From Terriglobia bacterium (lineage in GTDB: Bacteria; Acidobacteriota; Terriglobia; JAIQFV01), in NCBI GenBank assembly GCA_020073085.1, contig JAIQFV010000006.1:124001-188000 (forward strand): a stretch of DNA of 64,000 nucleotides. The letters run 5' to 3'. The notes beneath the pieces are model-generated. The model worked only from the letters and a program-made list of their open reading frames with translations. It did no database searches and was not told the DNA's origin. Shown here piece by piece: positions 27,583 through 37,166 of this stretch (positions within the stretch are counted from its first letter, which is position 1; the number at the start of each line of letters is the position of its first letter). Both the position numbers and the translations under genes were made by a program.

Positions 27583-28563
27583 ATGCCGGCAATTCTTGAA
27601 GTCAGAAATCTGAAAAAGGTCTTTTCGATCAACCCCGGACGCTCGGCAAGAAAATCGGGGGGGTCGAAAACGGTCACCGCGGTGGATGGCATTAATTTCA
27701 CCGTCAACGAGGGGGAAGTATTCGGACTGCTTGGACCGAACGGGGCGGGCAAGACCACCACTATCGGCATTCTGACCACCCGCATTACTCCCACCGAAGG
27801 GACGGGCTACATTGCAGGGATTGACGTGGCCCGCGAGCCCATTCGGGCGAAACAGATTATCGCCGTGGTTCCCCAAAAAATGAATCTGGATCGGAGTCTG
27901 AAGGTCCGCGAGAATCTCACCTTTCACGCCGCCTATTTTGGCATGGCCAAAAAGAGACGCGAAGAGCGCGCCGACGAGTTGCTGGAATGGCTGCAGCTGA
28001 AGGACCGCGCCTATGATCGCGTCGATCGATTGTCCGGAGGCATGACGCAACGTGTCATGATCGCACGCGCGCTCATGCATGACCCCAAGATCCTTTTTTT
28101 GGACGAAGCAACAGTGGGGTTGGACCCCCAGTCCCGGCTTTTGATCTGGGAGAAAATCAAGGATCTGAACCGCAGGGGCCTGACCGTGATTCTCACCACG
28201 CACCACATGGAAGAAGCCGACGAACTCTGTCAGCGGGTTGCCGTGATTGATCATGGCAAGATCATAGCGCTCGACACCCCCGGGAATCTGAAGAAAATGA
28301 TTCCCGGCGGCGAAGTCATAGAGATGCATCTGGCTTCAAACACCGACCCCTTGCTGGCAACCCTCGATGCCATCCCGGAGGTGCAGCGGGTGGAGCCGCT
28401 CGATGGGATGGTCCGGCTTTACGTGACGCCAGGGTCGAAACTGCTCACCCGCCTGGTGTCCATTGTTGAGGACCACCAGTGTGAATTGCTCGATGTCCGG
28501 GTGTCTCATCCGACCCTGGAAAACGTGTTCATTTTTCTGACGGGGAAAGGACTGCGCGAATGA
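27583..28563 (+). CDS. ABC transporter ATP-binding protein (DrrA/ABC-2 exporter type)
   Basis: 326 aa ATPase of an exporter. Walker A GPNGAGKTT, Q-loop VVPQKMNLD, signature LSGGMTQRV, Walker B ILFLDEATVGLD and the H-loop LTTHHMEEAD are complete. The C-terminal ~80 residues match the DrrA-type extension. The stop overlaps the permease start by 4 bp. Substrate cannot be inferred; related pairs export drugs, lipids or polysaccharides. Confidence 0.94.
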   Translation: MPAILEVRNLKKVFSINPGRSARKSGGSKTVTAVDGINFTVNEGEVFGLLGPNGAGKTTTIGILTTRITPTEGTGYIAGIDVAREPIRAKQIIAVVPQKMNLDRSLKVRENLTFHAAYFGMAKKRREERADELLEWLQLKDRAYDRVDRLSGGMTQRVMIARALMHDPKILFLDEATVGLDPQSRLLIWEKIKDLNRRGLTVILTTHHMEEADELCQRVAVIDHGKIIALDTPGNLKKMIPGGEVIEMHLASNTDPLLATLDAIPEVQRVEPLDGMVRLYVTPGSKLLTRLVSIVEDHQCELLDVRVSHPTLENVFIFLTGKGLRE

Positions 28564-29330
28564 ATGTGAAGACCTTTCTGGCGCTCATGCGCCGGGACAC
28601 GCTGGTGGCGGGGCGCGATATCGTGTCCTTTATGGTGCGGACCCTGGTGCAGCCGATGTTTCTGCTGTTCATCTTCGGGAATGTGATGTCGCGGATGAGC
28701 CTGGTCACCGGGGGCTTCAAAGAGATCCTGGTTCCCGGCGTGACGGCATTGACCATGTTGTTCGCCGGCATGCAAGCGGTCACCCTGCCGCTGGTCCTGG
28801 ACCTGGGCTATACCAAGGAGATTGAGGACCGGGTTCTGTCCCCCATTGGCGTCCATTTCATCGCCCTTGAAAAGATGGTCATGGGGACGATTCATTCCAT
28901 CTTTTCGGGATTGCTGGTGCTGCCGCTGGCCAAGGTCATGTTGCATGGCGGCGTCAGCCTGAACCTGCACCAATGGGAGTTGACGGTGGCTCTCGCCGTC
29001 CTGATCGGATTGGTCTCTTCCGCCCTGGGATTGACGATCGGCAGCTACATCAAGCCCGAGAAAATCGGCCTGATGTTTTCCCTGATCGTTGCCCCCATTA
29101 TTTTCTTCGGCTGCACGTACTACCCCTGGATCGCGCTCTACCGCATCCCCTGGATGCAAAAACTGGTCCTTATCAACCCGCTTGTCTATATGGCGGAAGG
29201 ACTGCGCGCCGCCATCACCCCCGGCATCCCCCATATGCCGCTATTCTGGATTCTCACGGGTCTGACCGTGAGCATGATCGTCTTCACCTGGCTGGGACTC
29301 GTGGGCTTTTACCGTCGGGTGATCGATTAA
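28560..29330 (+). CDS. ABC-2 type transporter permease
   Basis: 256 aa with six hydrophobic helices, partner of the preceding ATPase. The cytoplasmic N-terminus (LMRRDTLVAGRDIVSFMVRTLVQP) and the segment TYYPWIALYRIPWMQKLVLINPLVYMAEGLRAA are characteristic of ABC-2 permeases. ATPase and permease overlap by 4 bp (ATGA). A repeat array follows before a convergent gene. Confidence 0.92.
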   Translation: MNVKTFLALMRRDTLVAGRDIVSFMVRTLVQPMFLLFIFGNVMSRMSLVTGGFKEILVPGVTALTMLFAGMQAVTLPLVLDLGYTKEIEDRVLSPIGVHFIALEKMVMGTIHSIFSGLLVLPLAKVMLHGGVSLNLHQWELTVALAVLIGLVSSALGLTIGSYIKPEKIGLMFSLIVAPIIFFGCTYYPWIALYRIPWMQKLVLINPLVYMAEGLRAAITPGIPHMPLFWILTGLTVSMIVFTWLGLVGFYRRVID

Positions 29331-29332
29331 AT

Positions 29333-29645
29333 AGTTCCAAGTCCAAAGTCCAAAGTCCAGAGTTTGGAAACACAGTTCAAAGTTCCAAGTTCAAAGTCGT
29401 AGAACCGAGATCAAAGTTTCAGGTTCAAAAAACCCAGTTCAAAGTTCAAGGTTCCAAGTTCAAAGTTGAAACCCTAATGTTCCTTCCGGCCTCTGGCTTC
29501 AGGCCTCTGCCTTCGGCGTTCCGACTTCTGACCCCCGATCTCTGACTTCCGACTTCTGCCATCAGGCTTCTTTCACCTAACACCTGATCCCTCACACCTG
29601 CCCTTCTGTCCTCCGGCTCTCCTTGTCTAACGCCACAGACCCGAA
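29333..29645. repeat. 7-bp-periodic repeat array, copy 4 (divergent)
   Basis: TCCAAAG/TTCAAAG-type units, then TTCCGGCCTCTGGCTTC and GACTTCC/GACCCCC units, same orientation as copies 2 and 3. It lacks the GATTCCACGTTTTCAGCAC core. It fills the gap between two convergent genes. Confidence 0.75.
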
Positions 29646-29652
29646 ACCTGCC

Positions 29653-30699
29653 TTACGGCTTCCGGCCCCCTACCACCAGGAGTTCAAACGATCCAGAAAC
29701 GATACTCGGTCGCGGTCGTGGCTGTTCCGGTGTAGCCGCAGGAGGGGGTCCGAACTGGGCCGTGACAAGATAAATGTTATGCGTCTTGGGATCGAGGGCC
29801 ATGGTGCGGGCACCGCGCGCCGTCTCGACATTTTGGACCACGGTGAACTTATCCGGCGTGTCTTCATGCACGACAGTCAGGGTGCCGTCGCCATTTGAGC
29901 TGAAGGCGAGTTGGGTATCCGGGTCAAAGGCGTTAGCATCAACTCCGGATCCGATGGGCAGGGTGGAAATCACTTTTCCGTTGTCGGCATCCATGACCGC
30001 CATCATCTTGTTCCGGCATCCAATGAAGAGCCTCCGATGTTGTTTATCGAGGGCCATGCCGGAGGGCTCTTCGCAAGGCGCCAAAGCCCAGCGGGTCTTC
30101 AAGGTGAGTTTCTGGGAGTCAAGCACGGCAACTTCACTCTTGTCTTCCAAATTTACGAAAATCTGGCCCTTCCCATCAGCCGCCGCAAACTCCGGTTTTC
30201 CCCCCAGGGGGATGCTGCCCGCCACGGTCCCTGCAGCAGCATCGATCGCCGTCGTGTCTTTGCTCCTCCCATTAAAAGTGAACACCCGCTTGGACGCCGG
30301 GTCGTAGATGATCGCATCCGGATTGTCTCCGGTCTTGACGGAACCCAAAGGTTTGAGGCTCTTCAAATCGAAGAAAGTTGCCGTCCCGTCCCGCCCGTTG
30401 CTGGTGAACCCCCGACCCAGTTCTGGAATGAGGGCTATGCCGTGCACGCCGGGCGTGTTAGGAATCTCTCCCACCGCGGTATTGGTATCCAGGTCAACAA
30501 CCATGACCCGGGTGGAACGTGAGATATAGACCCGGTGGGCGGCGCTGTCCACCGTCAGATAATCCCAGCCTCCCTCTCCACCCAGCGTAATTTTCTTAAG
30601 AACCTGGTATTCCTCTTTTGGAGAAGCGATCGCAGGAATGCTGATCAACAACCCCAAGATGAAACAAACGAGAACCATTCTGATGCATCGAATTTTCAT
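29653..30699 (-). CDS. secreted YncE-like beta-propeller protein
   Basis: 348 aa. A signal peptide (about 1-25) is followed by seven-bladed YVTN/YncE-like propeller repeats, e.g. GGWDYLTVDSAAHRVYIS, GIALIPELGRGFTSNGRDG and ALDPKTHNIYLVTAQFG. Such proteins are periplasmic or surface binding modules; the ligand is unknown. GGGAGGAT lies just upstream of the ATG. Confidence 0.88.
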   Translation of the reverse strand: MKIRCIRMVLVCFILGLLISIPAIASPKEEYQVLKKITLGGEGGWDYLTVDSAAHRVYISRSTRVMVVDLDTNTAVGEIPNTPGVHGIALIPELGRGFTSNGRDGTATFFDLKSLKPLGSVKTGDNPDAIIYDPASKRVFTFNGRSKDTTAIDAAAGTVAGSIPLGGKPEFAAADGKGQIFVNLEDKSEVAVLDSQKLTLKTRWALAPCEEPSGMALDKQHRRLFIGCRNKMMAVMDADNGKVISTLPIGSGVDANAFDPDTQLAFSSNGDGTLTVVHEDTPDKFTVVQNVETARGARTMALDPKTHNIYLVTAQFGPPPAATPEQPRPRPSIVSGSFELLVVGGRKP

Positions 30700-30759
30700 A
30701 ATATCCTCCCTCGGATTTGAACGACTTGTCAGTCTAGATCATGTCCCTGATTGAAGCCC

Positions 30760-33700
30760 CTAGGATCGGTTTTGGATATCACCCCCTCGAGTTAAATAGA
30801 AATGCACGGCGGGAGTGATCAGCAATGACAACAGCATCGAGATCAAGACCCCCCCAATTACTGCAATGGCCAGCGGTTGAAGCATCTGGGACCCGGACCC
30901 CCACGCCAGGGCGAGCGGGAGCATCCCCGCCACCGTCGCCATGGCGGTCATCACGATAGGGCGCAGACGCCGCCGGGCGGATTGAAACATGGCCTCTTCG
31001 GGGGAAAATCCCAGTTTCCGGTATCGCTGGTCGGCGTCCAGGAGCAGGATTCCATTCTTCGCCACGATTCCGACGACCATGATGAGCCCCATGAAAGAGG
31101 AGATGTTGAAGGTCGTCCGGGTGATGAGCAATGCCAGGAGAACTCCGGAGGTGGAAAGCAGGGCGGAGGGCAGGATGGACAACGGGGCGGCAAAGCTGCG
31201 AAATTCAAAGAGCAAAACGGTGAAGACTAGAACGATCGCGAGCACCAGAACCAGCACAAGATCGCGGAACGAGCGCTGCTGCTCCTGATAGGTCCCGCCA
31301 TACTCCACCCGAATCCCGGCCGGCAGGTGAAGACCGGCCACGGCCTCCTGAACCTTGGCGATCGAACTTCCTAGATCTCTCCCTTCCAAACGCGCGGTCA
31401 CCGCCACATCCCGTTGGAGATTCTCCCGGCGAATCTCCGTCTGGCCGGGAAGATCCGTGACCGAGGCCAGGGAACCGAGGGTCGCGGTTCGTCCGTTGGA
31501 ACTGTTCAGCAGGGTTGCGCTCATCGCCTCAAGCGAGCTGCGGTTGCGGGCCGGAAAACGAATGCGAATCGTATAGGAGCGGTCATTGGCGACGACAGGG
31601 GTCGAGGCCGGCGCACCTTCGAGAATGGCAGCCGCATCCGTGGCCACCTCTTCCGGGGTGAAGCCGGATCGGGCGGCCCGCATGGGATCTACCTGAAATG
31701 CCACCGCAGGACCGCTGACCGTGTTGTCAATTCCATTCAGGATATCGACCACGCCGGGAATCTTCCCGATGGCCTCGGCGACTTTCGGCGCCCATTGCCG
31801 CAGCAATTCCGGATCCGGGGAGAATAACTTGATTTGAATGGGTTCCGGGGCGCCGGTTAAATCGCCAATCATGTCCTGTAACAACTGGATGAACTCCACA
31901 TCGATCCCGGGTTCCTGCTCCGCGATTTTTGATCGAATCTCCGCGATGACCTCATCGATACTCCGGCCGCGGCGCTGCTTCAGTTTCACCGAAATATCTC
32001 CGGTGTTGGCCTCCGTCACCGCCGCCAGTCCCAGTTGCAGCCCGGTTCGGCGGGACGTGTTCTCGACTTCTGGAAGGGAGCGGGCCATGCGCTCGAGGTG
32101 GCCCACCACGCGATTGGTCTCCGCCAGGGAGCTTCCGGCAGGCATGATGTAGTCCAGCACAAAATCTCCCTCGTCCATCGCGGGCAGCAAGTCTGTTCCC
32201 AACGACCGGTAACACAGAAAAGTGGCGCCGATCAGAACGACGCTGCCGACAGCCATTCCCCAGGGATGGTTGAGAGCAAAATGCAGGTAACGTTCGTAAA
32301 AGCGGACGACCCGACCGAAGTACCGGCCGACCGGGGCCTCCGGGTGGGCGGCCAGTGTTTGCCCGTCCAAAACGGGGTTTCCCCCGTTTTCGGGAATCGT
32401 TCCCGGCGACCCCGGCACGGGCGGTGTCAATCCCCGGGATTCGCGAATGAAATATTGACTCAGGTTGGGGGTCCAGGTCAGGGCCAGGGCCAGCGAAGTG
32501 AACAAGGAGGCCGCCACGGTCACCGCGAGCGCCCGAAAAAAGATTCCGGTCACCCCGGCAATCGAGATCAGGGGCAGGAAGACAACGACCGGCGTGATCG
32601 TGGATCCCACCAACGGAGGCGTGATTTCCTTGAGAGCGCTTTGAATCGCCTCAAGACGCGATTGGCCCGAATCGCGATGCATCACGATGTTTTCCACCAC
32701 CACGATGGCATCGTCAATCACCAGTCCCACGGCTGCCGCCAGTCCTCCCAAAGTCATCAGGTCGAAGTTTTCGCCAAGCATCTTGAGCACAATGAAAGTC
32801 ACCAGAACGGTCACAGGGATCACCAGTCCGGCGACCACCGAGGTCCCCCAGTCCCGCAGAAAGAGGACCATGATCCCGGAAACGAGGATCAGCCCGATGA
32901 GAATGGCATCGCGGACGCTCTTGATCGATTCAGTCACAATAATGGATTGATCATAGAAAGGCTGCAATTCAACTCCGGGGGGCAGTGTGCGGAGAATCTG
33001 GGCGATCTCCGCGTGGACACTCTCCGCGACACGGACTGTATTGCTGTCGGGCTGACGGTTAATGTTCAGCAGCACCGCCGGCTTTCCATTTGCAGTGACC
33101 ACGGTGTAAACCGGTTTGACGGATGGCGAAACGCCGGCCACATCGCCAATGTGGACCGGAAGTCCGGCAGGCGTCGTCTTGACAACAATCGCAGCAATCT
33201 GGTCCGGGCTGCGCACCTGCCCATTGACGAGGCTAAGGTAGAGCTGGTGATTCTGTTCAAGCAGACCCGGCGATTCGATCATGTTGGTGCGACGCACAGC
33301 ATCCAGAAGGTCGGAGACGGTCACATTGGCTGCAAGCAACTTGGCAGGATCGGGTGTAATTTCAAATTCCGGTTCCCGGCCGCCCTGGACGATGACGGTG
33401 GCGACCCCCTCCAGGCGGTTGAGACGCGGCTTCAGCTCGTATGTCGCCAGCTCCCAGAGCGCGGTCTGCGGCACGCGTTCGGAAGTCAGGCTGTACCCCA
33501 TGATCGGGAAGCTGGCGAATGTTAATCGATGTGTTTCAATCTTCGCTCCCGCGGGGAGCAGGGGCTGGGCGCGCGACAGGGCGGCGTCCACCAACTGGAG
33601 CGTCTGGAGCATGTCGACCTGCCAACTGAAGAACAAATCGATCTCTGCCGTTCCCCGGCTGGTGATGGACCACACTTTTTGCAGTCCCGGAACACTGTTC

Positions 33701-33957
33701 ACCGCCTCTTCCAGCGGGCGCGTCACTGACACCAGCATCTGGTCAATCGGCGTGACCCCGGTGTCGACACCAATGACAATGCGGGGAAAATTGGTTTCAG
33801 GAAAGACGGAAATAGGGATGGTAAACATGAGATAACCACCCACCAGGGCCAGGGTGACAATCAGGAAGAGGATTGGCTTGGAGTGTTGCACGAACCAAAA
33901 GGGCGGCGGTTGGCTCGAGTCGTTTTTGTTTGCGCGATCGGGGAATCGGGAGCTCAT
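30760..33957 (-). CDS. RND efflux transporter, inner-membrane pump (HAE1/AcrB-like)
   Basis: 1065 aa, the usual RND length, with 12 membrane helices and two large periplasmic loops. TM4 reads GLVIDDAIVVVENI with the proton-relay Asp pair of the hydrophobe/amphiphile efflux type; heavy-metal pumps differ here. C-terminal motifs such as MVVGIVAKNGILLLDAD are standard. It forms a tripartite system with the MFP and TolC genes just upstream. Substrates are probably amphiphilic compounds. Confidence 0.95.
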   Translation of the reverse strand: MSSRFPDRANKNDSSQPPPFWFVQHSKPILFLIVTLALVGGYLMFTIPISVFPETNFPRIVIGVDTGVTPIDQMLVSVTRPLEEAVNSVPGLQKVWSITSRGTAEIDLFFSWQVDMLQTLQLVDAALSRAQPLLPAGAKIETHRLTFASFPIMGYSLTSERVPQTALWELATYELKPRLNRLEGVATVIVQGGREPEFEITPDPAKLLAANVTVSDLLDAVRRTNMIESPGLLEQNHQLYLSLVNGQVRSPDQIAAIVVKTTPAGLPVHIGDVAGVSPSVKPVYTVVTANGKPAVLLNINRQPDSNTVRVAESVHAEIAQILRTLPPGVELQPFYDQSIIVTESIKSVRDAILIGLILVSGIMVLFLRDWGTSVVAGLVIPVTVLVTFIVLKMLGENFDLMTLGGLAAAVGLVIDDAIVVVENIVMHRDSGQSRLEAIQSALKEITPPLVGSTITPVVVFLPLISIAGVTGIFFRALAVTVAASLFTSLALALTWTPNLSQYFIRESRGLTPPVPGSPGTIPENGGNPVLDGQTLAAHPEAPVGRYFGRVVRFYERYLHFALNHPWGMAVGSVVLIGATFLCYRSLGTDLLPAMDEGDFVLDYIMPAGSSLAETNRVVGHLERMARSLPEVENTSRRTGLQLGLAAVTEANTGDISVKLKQRRGRSIDEVIAEIRSKIAEQEPGIDVEFIQLLQDMIGDLTGAPEPIQIKLFSPDPELLRQWAPKVAEAIGKIPGVVDILNGIDNTVSGPAVAFQVDPMRAARSGFTPEEVATDAAAILEGAPASTPVVANDRSYTIRIRFPARNRSSLEAMSATLLNSSNGRTATLGSLASVTDLPGQTEIRRENLQRDVAVTARLEGRDLGSSIAKVQEAVAGLHLPAGIRVEYGGTYQEQQRSFRDLVLVLVLAIVLVFTVLLFEFRSFAAPLSILPSALLSTSGVLLALLITRTTFNISSFMGLIMVVGIVAKNGILLLDADQRYRKLGFSPEEAMFQSARRRLRPIVMTAMATVAGMLPLALAWGSGSQMLQPLAIAVIGGVLISMLLSLLITPAVHFYLTRGGDIQNRS

Positions 33958-34017
33958 GAAAGAAGGTTCAGTTTGTGGTGATTTCGCGGTGACCGGACTT
34001 CCGTTTCCAGCCTCTCC

Positions 34018-35331
34018 TTAGGGTTGACTGGCGGAGGAATCCGTCAGCTTGATCCTGGTGTTATCGGGTAGTCCAAAGCCGCCGGTGGTGATGACCCGTT
34101 CGCCGGGTTTGAGTCCTTGCGTAATCTGCACCTCGCCGCCTTGACGGATGCCCACCGTCACCTTTTGCACATGGGCGCGGTCATCGTTGCGGGCCACCAT
34201 GACGGAGGTGGTGCCGTCCTCAGTGGTCAGAATGGAACTCGCCGGAACAACGACCGCCTTCGGAATCTCCTGAGCAACCATTGAAACTTGCACCGTCTCA
34301 CCCGGTTTAAGCCGGTGTCCCGTGTTCGGCACTTGGATCCAGATCTCCACGGTCGTGCTGTTGGGATCGACCGCCGGACTGACCACCGTTACCGTCCCCG
34401 CAAGATCTTCAGAAATTCCAGGTCTCGATATTGTGGCCGGGTTTCCCACCTTTAATACGGCAGCCTCCTGCTGTGGAATGTGGGCACGGGCAATAATTTG
34501 AGAGATGTCCATGACCGTGATCAGCGGAGTTCCGGCGTTCGCCATTTCTCCCGGGTAAAACGGCCGATCGGTGACGACTCCATCAATGGGACTGCGGATC
34601 TCGGAGTATCCCAGTTGGGCCTTCGACCCCTGGTGCTTTCCCTCAGCAGAGGTCAATTGCCCCTTGGCTGCTTTGATCTCCTGCTGCCTGCCGACCGCCT
34701 TCAGCGCATTGAAGTGTTTCAAGGAGATTTCATATTGAGCCCGTGCCTGCGTGAAGGACACGGAGGCCTGATCCAGTTCTTTACGGGGAAGCGCGCCCTG
34801 ACGATAAAGATTTTGCCGGCTCTCATAGACCTTTTGGGTCGCATCAAGCGCCTCCTTGGCCTGCTGGACATCGAGCTCCGCTTTTTGCATTTCTTCGGGA
34901 AGGCTTGCGGCCGTCGTGCTCTCGTAACTCGCCTGGGCTTGCTCGTAGATGCCCTTGGTCTCAATCTCGGCTGCCGCGAGGTCGCTGTTTTCGAGGACCG
35001 CGAGCAGTTGACCGCGATGCACGGGGCTGCCCCGTTGAACGTGGAACTCTCGGACGGGGGCGCTGATCTTCGGAGTCAACGCGGCCTGATGTAAGGGAAA
35101 GAGAATGGCGTCTGCCGTGACAATCCTCTTAATCGTGGCCTCACGCGCCACCGCCGTCTGGACAGAAACAACAGGTTCCTTTTCGGCGGGCTCTTTGGAG
35201 CAACCCCACGCGAGCCCGAGCCAGATGAGAAGCCCCCCCAGGACAAGGTTCCGTTTAAAGCCGGGTCGATAGGTCTCGGTATTCCCCGCATGGAGTCTTC
35301 GGTTCAAGGGTCTTCCCATCTCAAGGGGCAT
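34018..35331 (-). CDS. RND efflux membrane fusion protein (lipoprotein)
   Basis: 437 aa periplasmic adaptor. The signal peptide ends in a lipobox-like LAWGC (Cys about residue 44). Then come the barrel-sandwich half-motif VREFHVQRGSPVHRGQLLAVLENSDL, a long coiled coil (about 120-230), and the second half-motif IRSPIDGVVTDRPFYPGEMANAGTPL, followed by beta-barrel and membrane-proximal domains. It starts 3 bp after the TolC gene and is followed 60 bp later by the RND pump. Confidence 0.94.
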   Translation of the reverse strand: MPLEMGRPLNRRLHAGNTETYRPGFKRNLVLGGLLIWLGLAWGCSKEPAEKEPVVSVQTAVAREATIKRIVTADAILFPLHQAALTPKISAPVREFHVQRGSPVHRGQLLAVLENSDLAAAEIETKGIYEQAQASYESTTAASLPEEMQKAELDVQQAKEALDATQKVYESRQNLYRQGALPRKELDQASVSFTQARAQYEISLKHFNALKAVGRQQEIKAAKGQLTSAEGKHQGSKAQLGYSEIRSPIDGVVTDRPFYPGEMANAGTPLITVMDISQIIARAHIPQQEAAVLKVGNPATISRPGISEDLAGTVTVVSPAVDPNSTTVEIWIQVPNTGHRLKPGETVQVSMVAQEIPKAVVVPASSILTTEDGTTSVMVARNDDRAHVQKVTVGIRQGGEVQITQGLKPGERVITTGGFGLPDNTRIKLTDSSASQP

Positions 35332-35334
35332 TCT

Positions 35335-36738
35335 TCAAAAACTCCCGGTCAGTGTCTGCAAAGTGGCCAGGGCGACACGAAAACGCATCTCCCCGTCATC
35401 ATAGGCGTTACGGTTCTGCGTCAAGGTGTTCTGCGCATCGACCACCTCGAGGACCGAGGCTTCCCCGGCCTGGTAGCGCAGGGTTGTCAGGCGCAGGCTG
35501 TCGGCGGCAAGCTCCGCGGAACTGCGCAACGTTTCCAGCTGCTCATGCGACGCTGCCGCCTCGTTGAAAAAAGACCGCAGATTACTCAGGAGCTGGCGCT
35601 GGGCAAATGTCAATTCTACGCGAGCTTGTTGGCGCCGCAAGTCCGCTTGGTGCACCTTGCTCCTGGTGGCGCCCCAGTTCCAAAGAGGAATATTCACCGT
35701 TCCGATGGCTGAGGATCCTACATTGGGGACGCCCTCCGTCTTGGTGGCGAACCGTGTGGCGTCAATCCCGTAAAAATAATCCAAACTGAGCGAAGGAAGG
35801 TAGCCGGCCCGGGCGACTCGCATCTCCTGGCTTGCCACCTGGAGCGCTGCGAGTGCGGCGCGAAGGTCTGGATTATCTTGCTGAGCCAGCTGCTGGACTT
35901 CGGTGAAGGACGGCAAAGCCGGGCTGTGCTCAAGATCGTCCACTACCATGAAATTCTGGTTGAAATCAGGAAACAGCAGAATGCCGAGCGACAAGCGACT
36001 CTTTTCCATCGACAATCGAGCTTCGGAAAGGTCTCGCTGGCGATCGTTAAACTGGAGTTGAGCCTTGATCACATCGGAATGAGCCACCTCTCCGCCCTTC
36101 TCGAGGTCCTGGGTGATCTTCAAGAAACGTCGGGCTTCTTCGGCCGCCTGCTGGACCGTCGCATACCGGCGTTGCGCCACAAGCACGGCGTAATAATTCT
36201 GCACCACCGTCACCGTCAGCCCCCGCGCTGCAATCTCGGATTTGGCTTGTGCCACGGCCTCCGCGGCCTGGGAACGCCGGTATTCGGCGAACTGAGAGAG
36301 TCCAAATGCCTGATGCACATCGACCTGGCTGACGTATTCATGAACCGCATTGTTGGCGATGAACCGGCCGGTGGGAGTCCCGTTCCCTTGAGTGTATAGG
36401 TACTGGTTGGTATAGAGGGCTGTGGGCAGAAGTCCCGCCCGGGCCTGGACATGATCCTCGCGTGCCGATTGATATTCATTAATCGCCGCTTGAAATTGAG
36501 GGCTGTTCGCCCGGGCATGGTCGAGGGCATCCTGCAAGGTAATCGTCAGAGGAGCCGCCGTTTGATCGGGCGCCGGGCCGCTTGCAACCTTTTTGGGCTC
36601 GTCCTTCACTCTCCCCTCCGCTGCCACCATCGGTGCAAGAAAATGGAAAGCCAGGAGCGTAAATAAAATAGTCCTGGCCATCGGCGAAACGAGCAAAAGG
36701 AATGAGCACACCTTGGAACGGAAATGATTTCGAGTCAT
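35335..36738 (-). CDS. TolC-family outer membrane efflux protein
   Basis: 467 aa with an N-terminal signal peptide (about 1-38). Two OEP repeats: ALDHARANSPQFQAAINEYQSA and QQDNPDLRAALAALQVASQEMRVARAGYLPSLSLD, plus the C-terminal LTTLRYQAGEASVLEVVDAQNTL. It forms the outer-membrane channel of the RND system. CGGAGGCGAG precedes the ATG. First gene of the three-gene operon, so the promoter should be in 36739-36835. Confidence 0.93.
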   Translation of the reverse strand: MTRNHFRSKVCSFLLLVSPMARTILFTLLAFHFLAPMVAAEGRVKDEPKKVASGPAPDQTAAPLTITLQDALDHARANSPQFQAAINEYQSAREDHVQARAGLLPTALYTNQYLYTQGNGTPTGRFIANNAVHEYVSQVDVHQAFGLSQFAEYRRSQAAEAVAQAKSEIAARGLTVTVVQNYYAVLVAQRRYATVQQAAEEARRFLKITQDLEKGGEVAHSDVIKAQLQFNDRQRDLSEARLSMEKSRLSLGILLFPDFNQNFMVVDDLEHSPALPSFTEVQQLAQQDNPDLRAALAALQVASQEMRVARAGYLPSLSLDYFYGIDATRFATKTEGVPNVGSSAIGTVNIPLWNWGATRSKVHQADLRRQQARVELTFAQRQLLSNLRSFFNEAAASHEQLETLRSSAELAADSLRLTTLRYQAGEASVLEVVDAQNTLTQNRNAYDDGEMRFRVALATLQTLTGSF

Positions 36739-36835
36739 CTCTCGCCTCCGAAAATCGTTGATTCATAGCTGAAGCAATGCCGATTCTAACGGTGAAGATC
36801 GATTCATGGAAACAAAAAATCAGCGAATGGCCAGG

Positions 36836-37090
36836 TTAAGGCCGGCATCCCTCTGAGTGAGGGAATCCCAGTTCGTTCTTTGGATTTTGAAAACCATATC
36901 GAGTGAGCCAGAGAGATCCATCCCTGACTAGGCCAATACCGGCCGCATAGAACTTGTATTCTCTATTCCCGGGTTCCAAAGGGGTGGTCTCTTCCGCTTT
37001 AATACAATCCTTGAATTCGTCCCGGGGAGTCTTCAAGGTTTCTCGAACAGTGATGATTTTGGAAGAGGATGTGAAATCGATGGTCCGGAG
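36836..37090 (-). pseudogene. C-terminal fragment of an uncharacterised protein
   Basis: The frame is open from a TGA at 37091 down to the stop at 36836. It carries KDCIKAEETTPLEPGNREYKFYAAGIGLVRDG, which resembles the conserved end of a family of uncharacterised secreted proteins (C..T..TPLEP...E.KFYAPGIGLV). Nothing of the N-terminal part is found upstream. Family recognition is from memory of the pattern, so this is tentative. Confidence 0.4.
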
Positions 37091-37166
37091 TCAGAAGGGA
37101 GGCAGCCCAAAAAATGGCGGGAGGTAGGCGCTGGGGGGACAACGCTCAGACCTCCCGCGTGTCACT

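Noticed and set aside
32035-33525. Long plus-strand open frame (about 496 codons) opposite the RND pump gene
   Set aside because: Low-complexity, His/Arg/Gln-rich translation without motifs; it is the antisense shadow of a clearly conserved RND gene.
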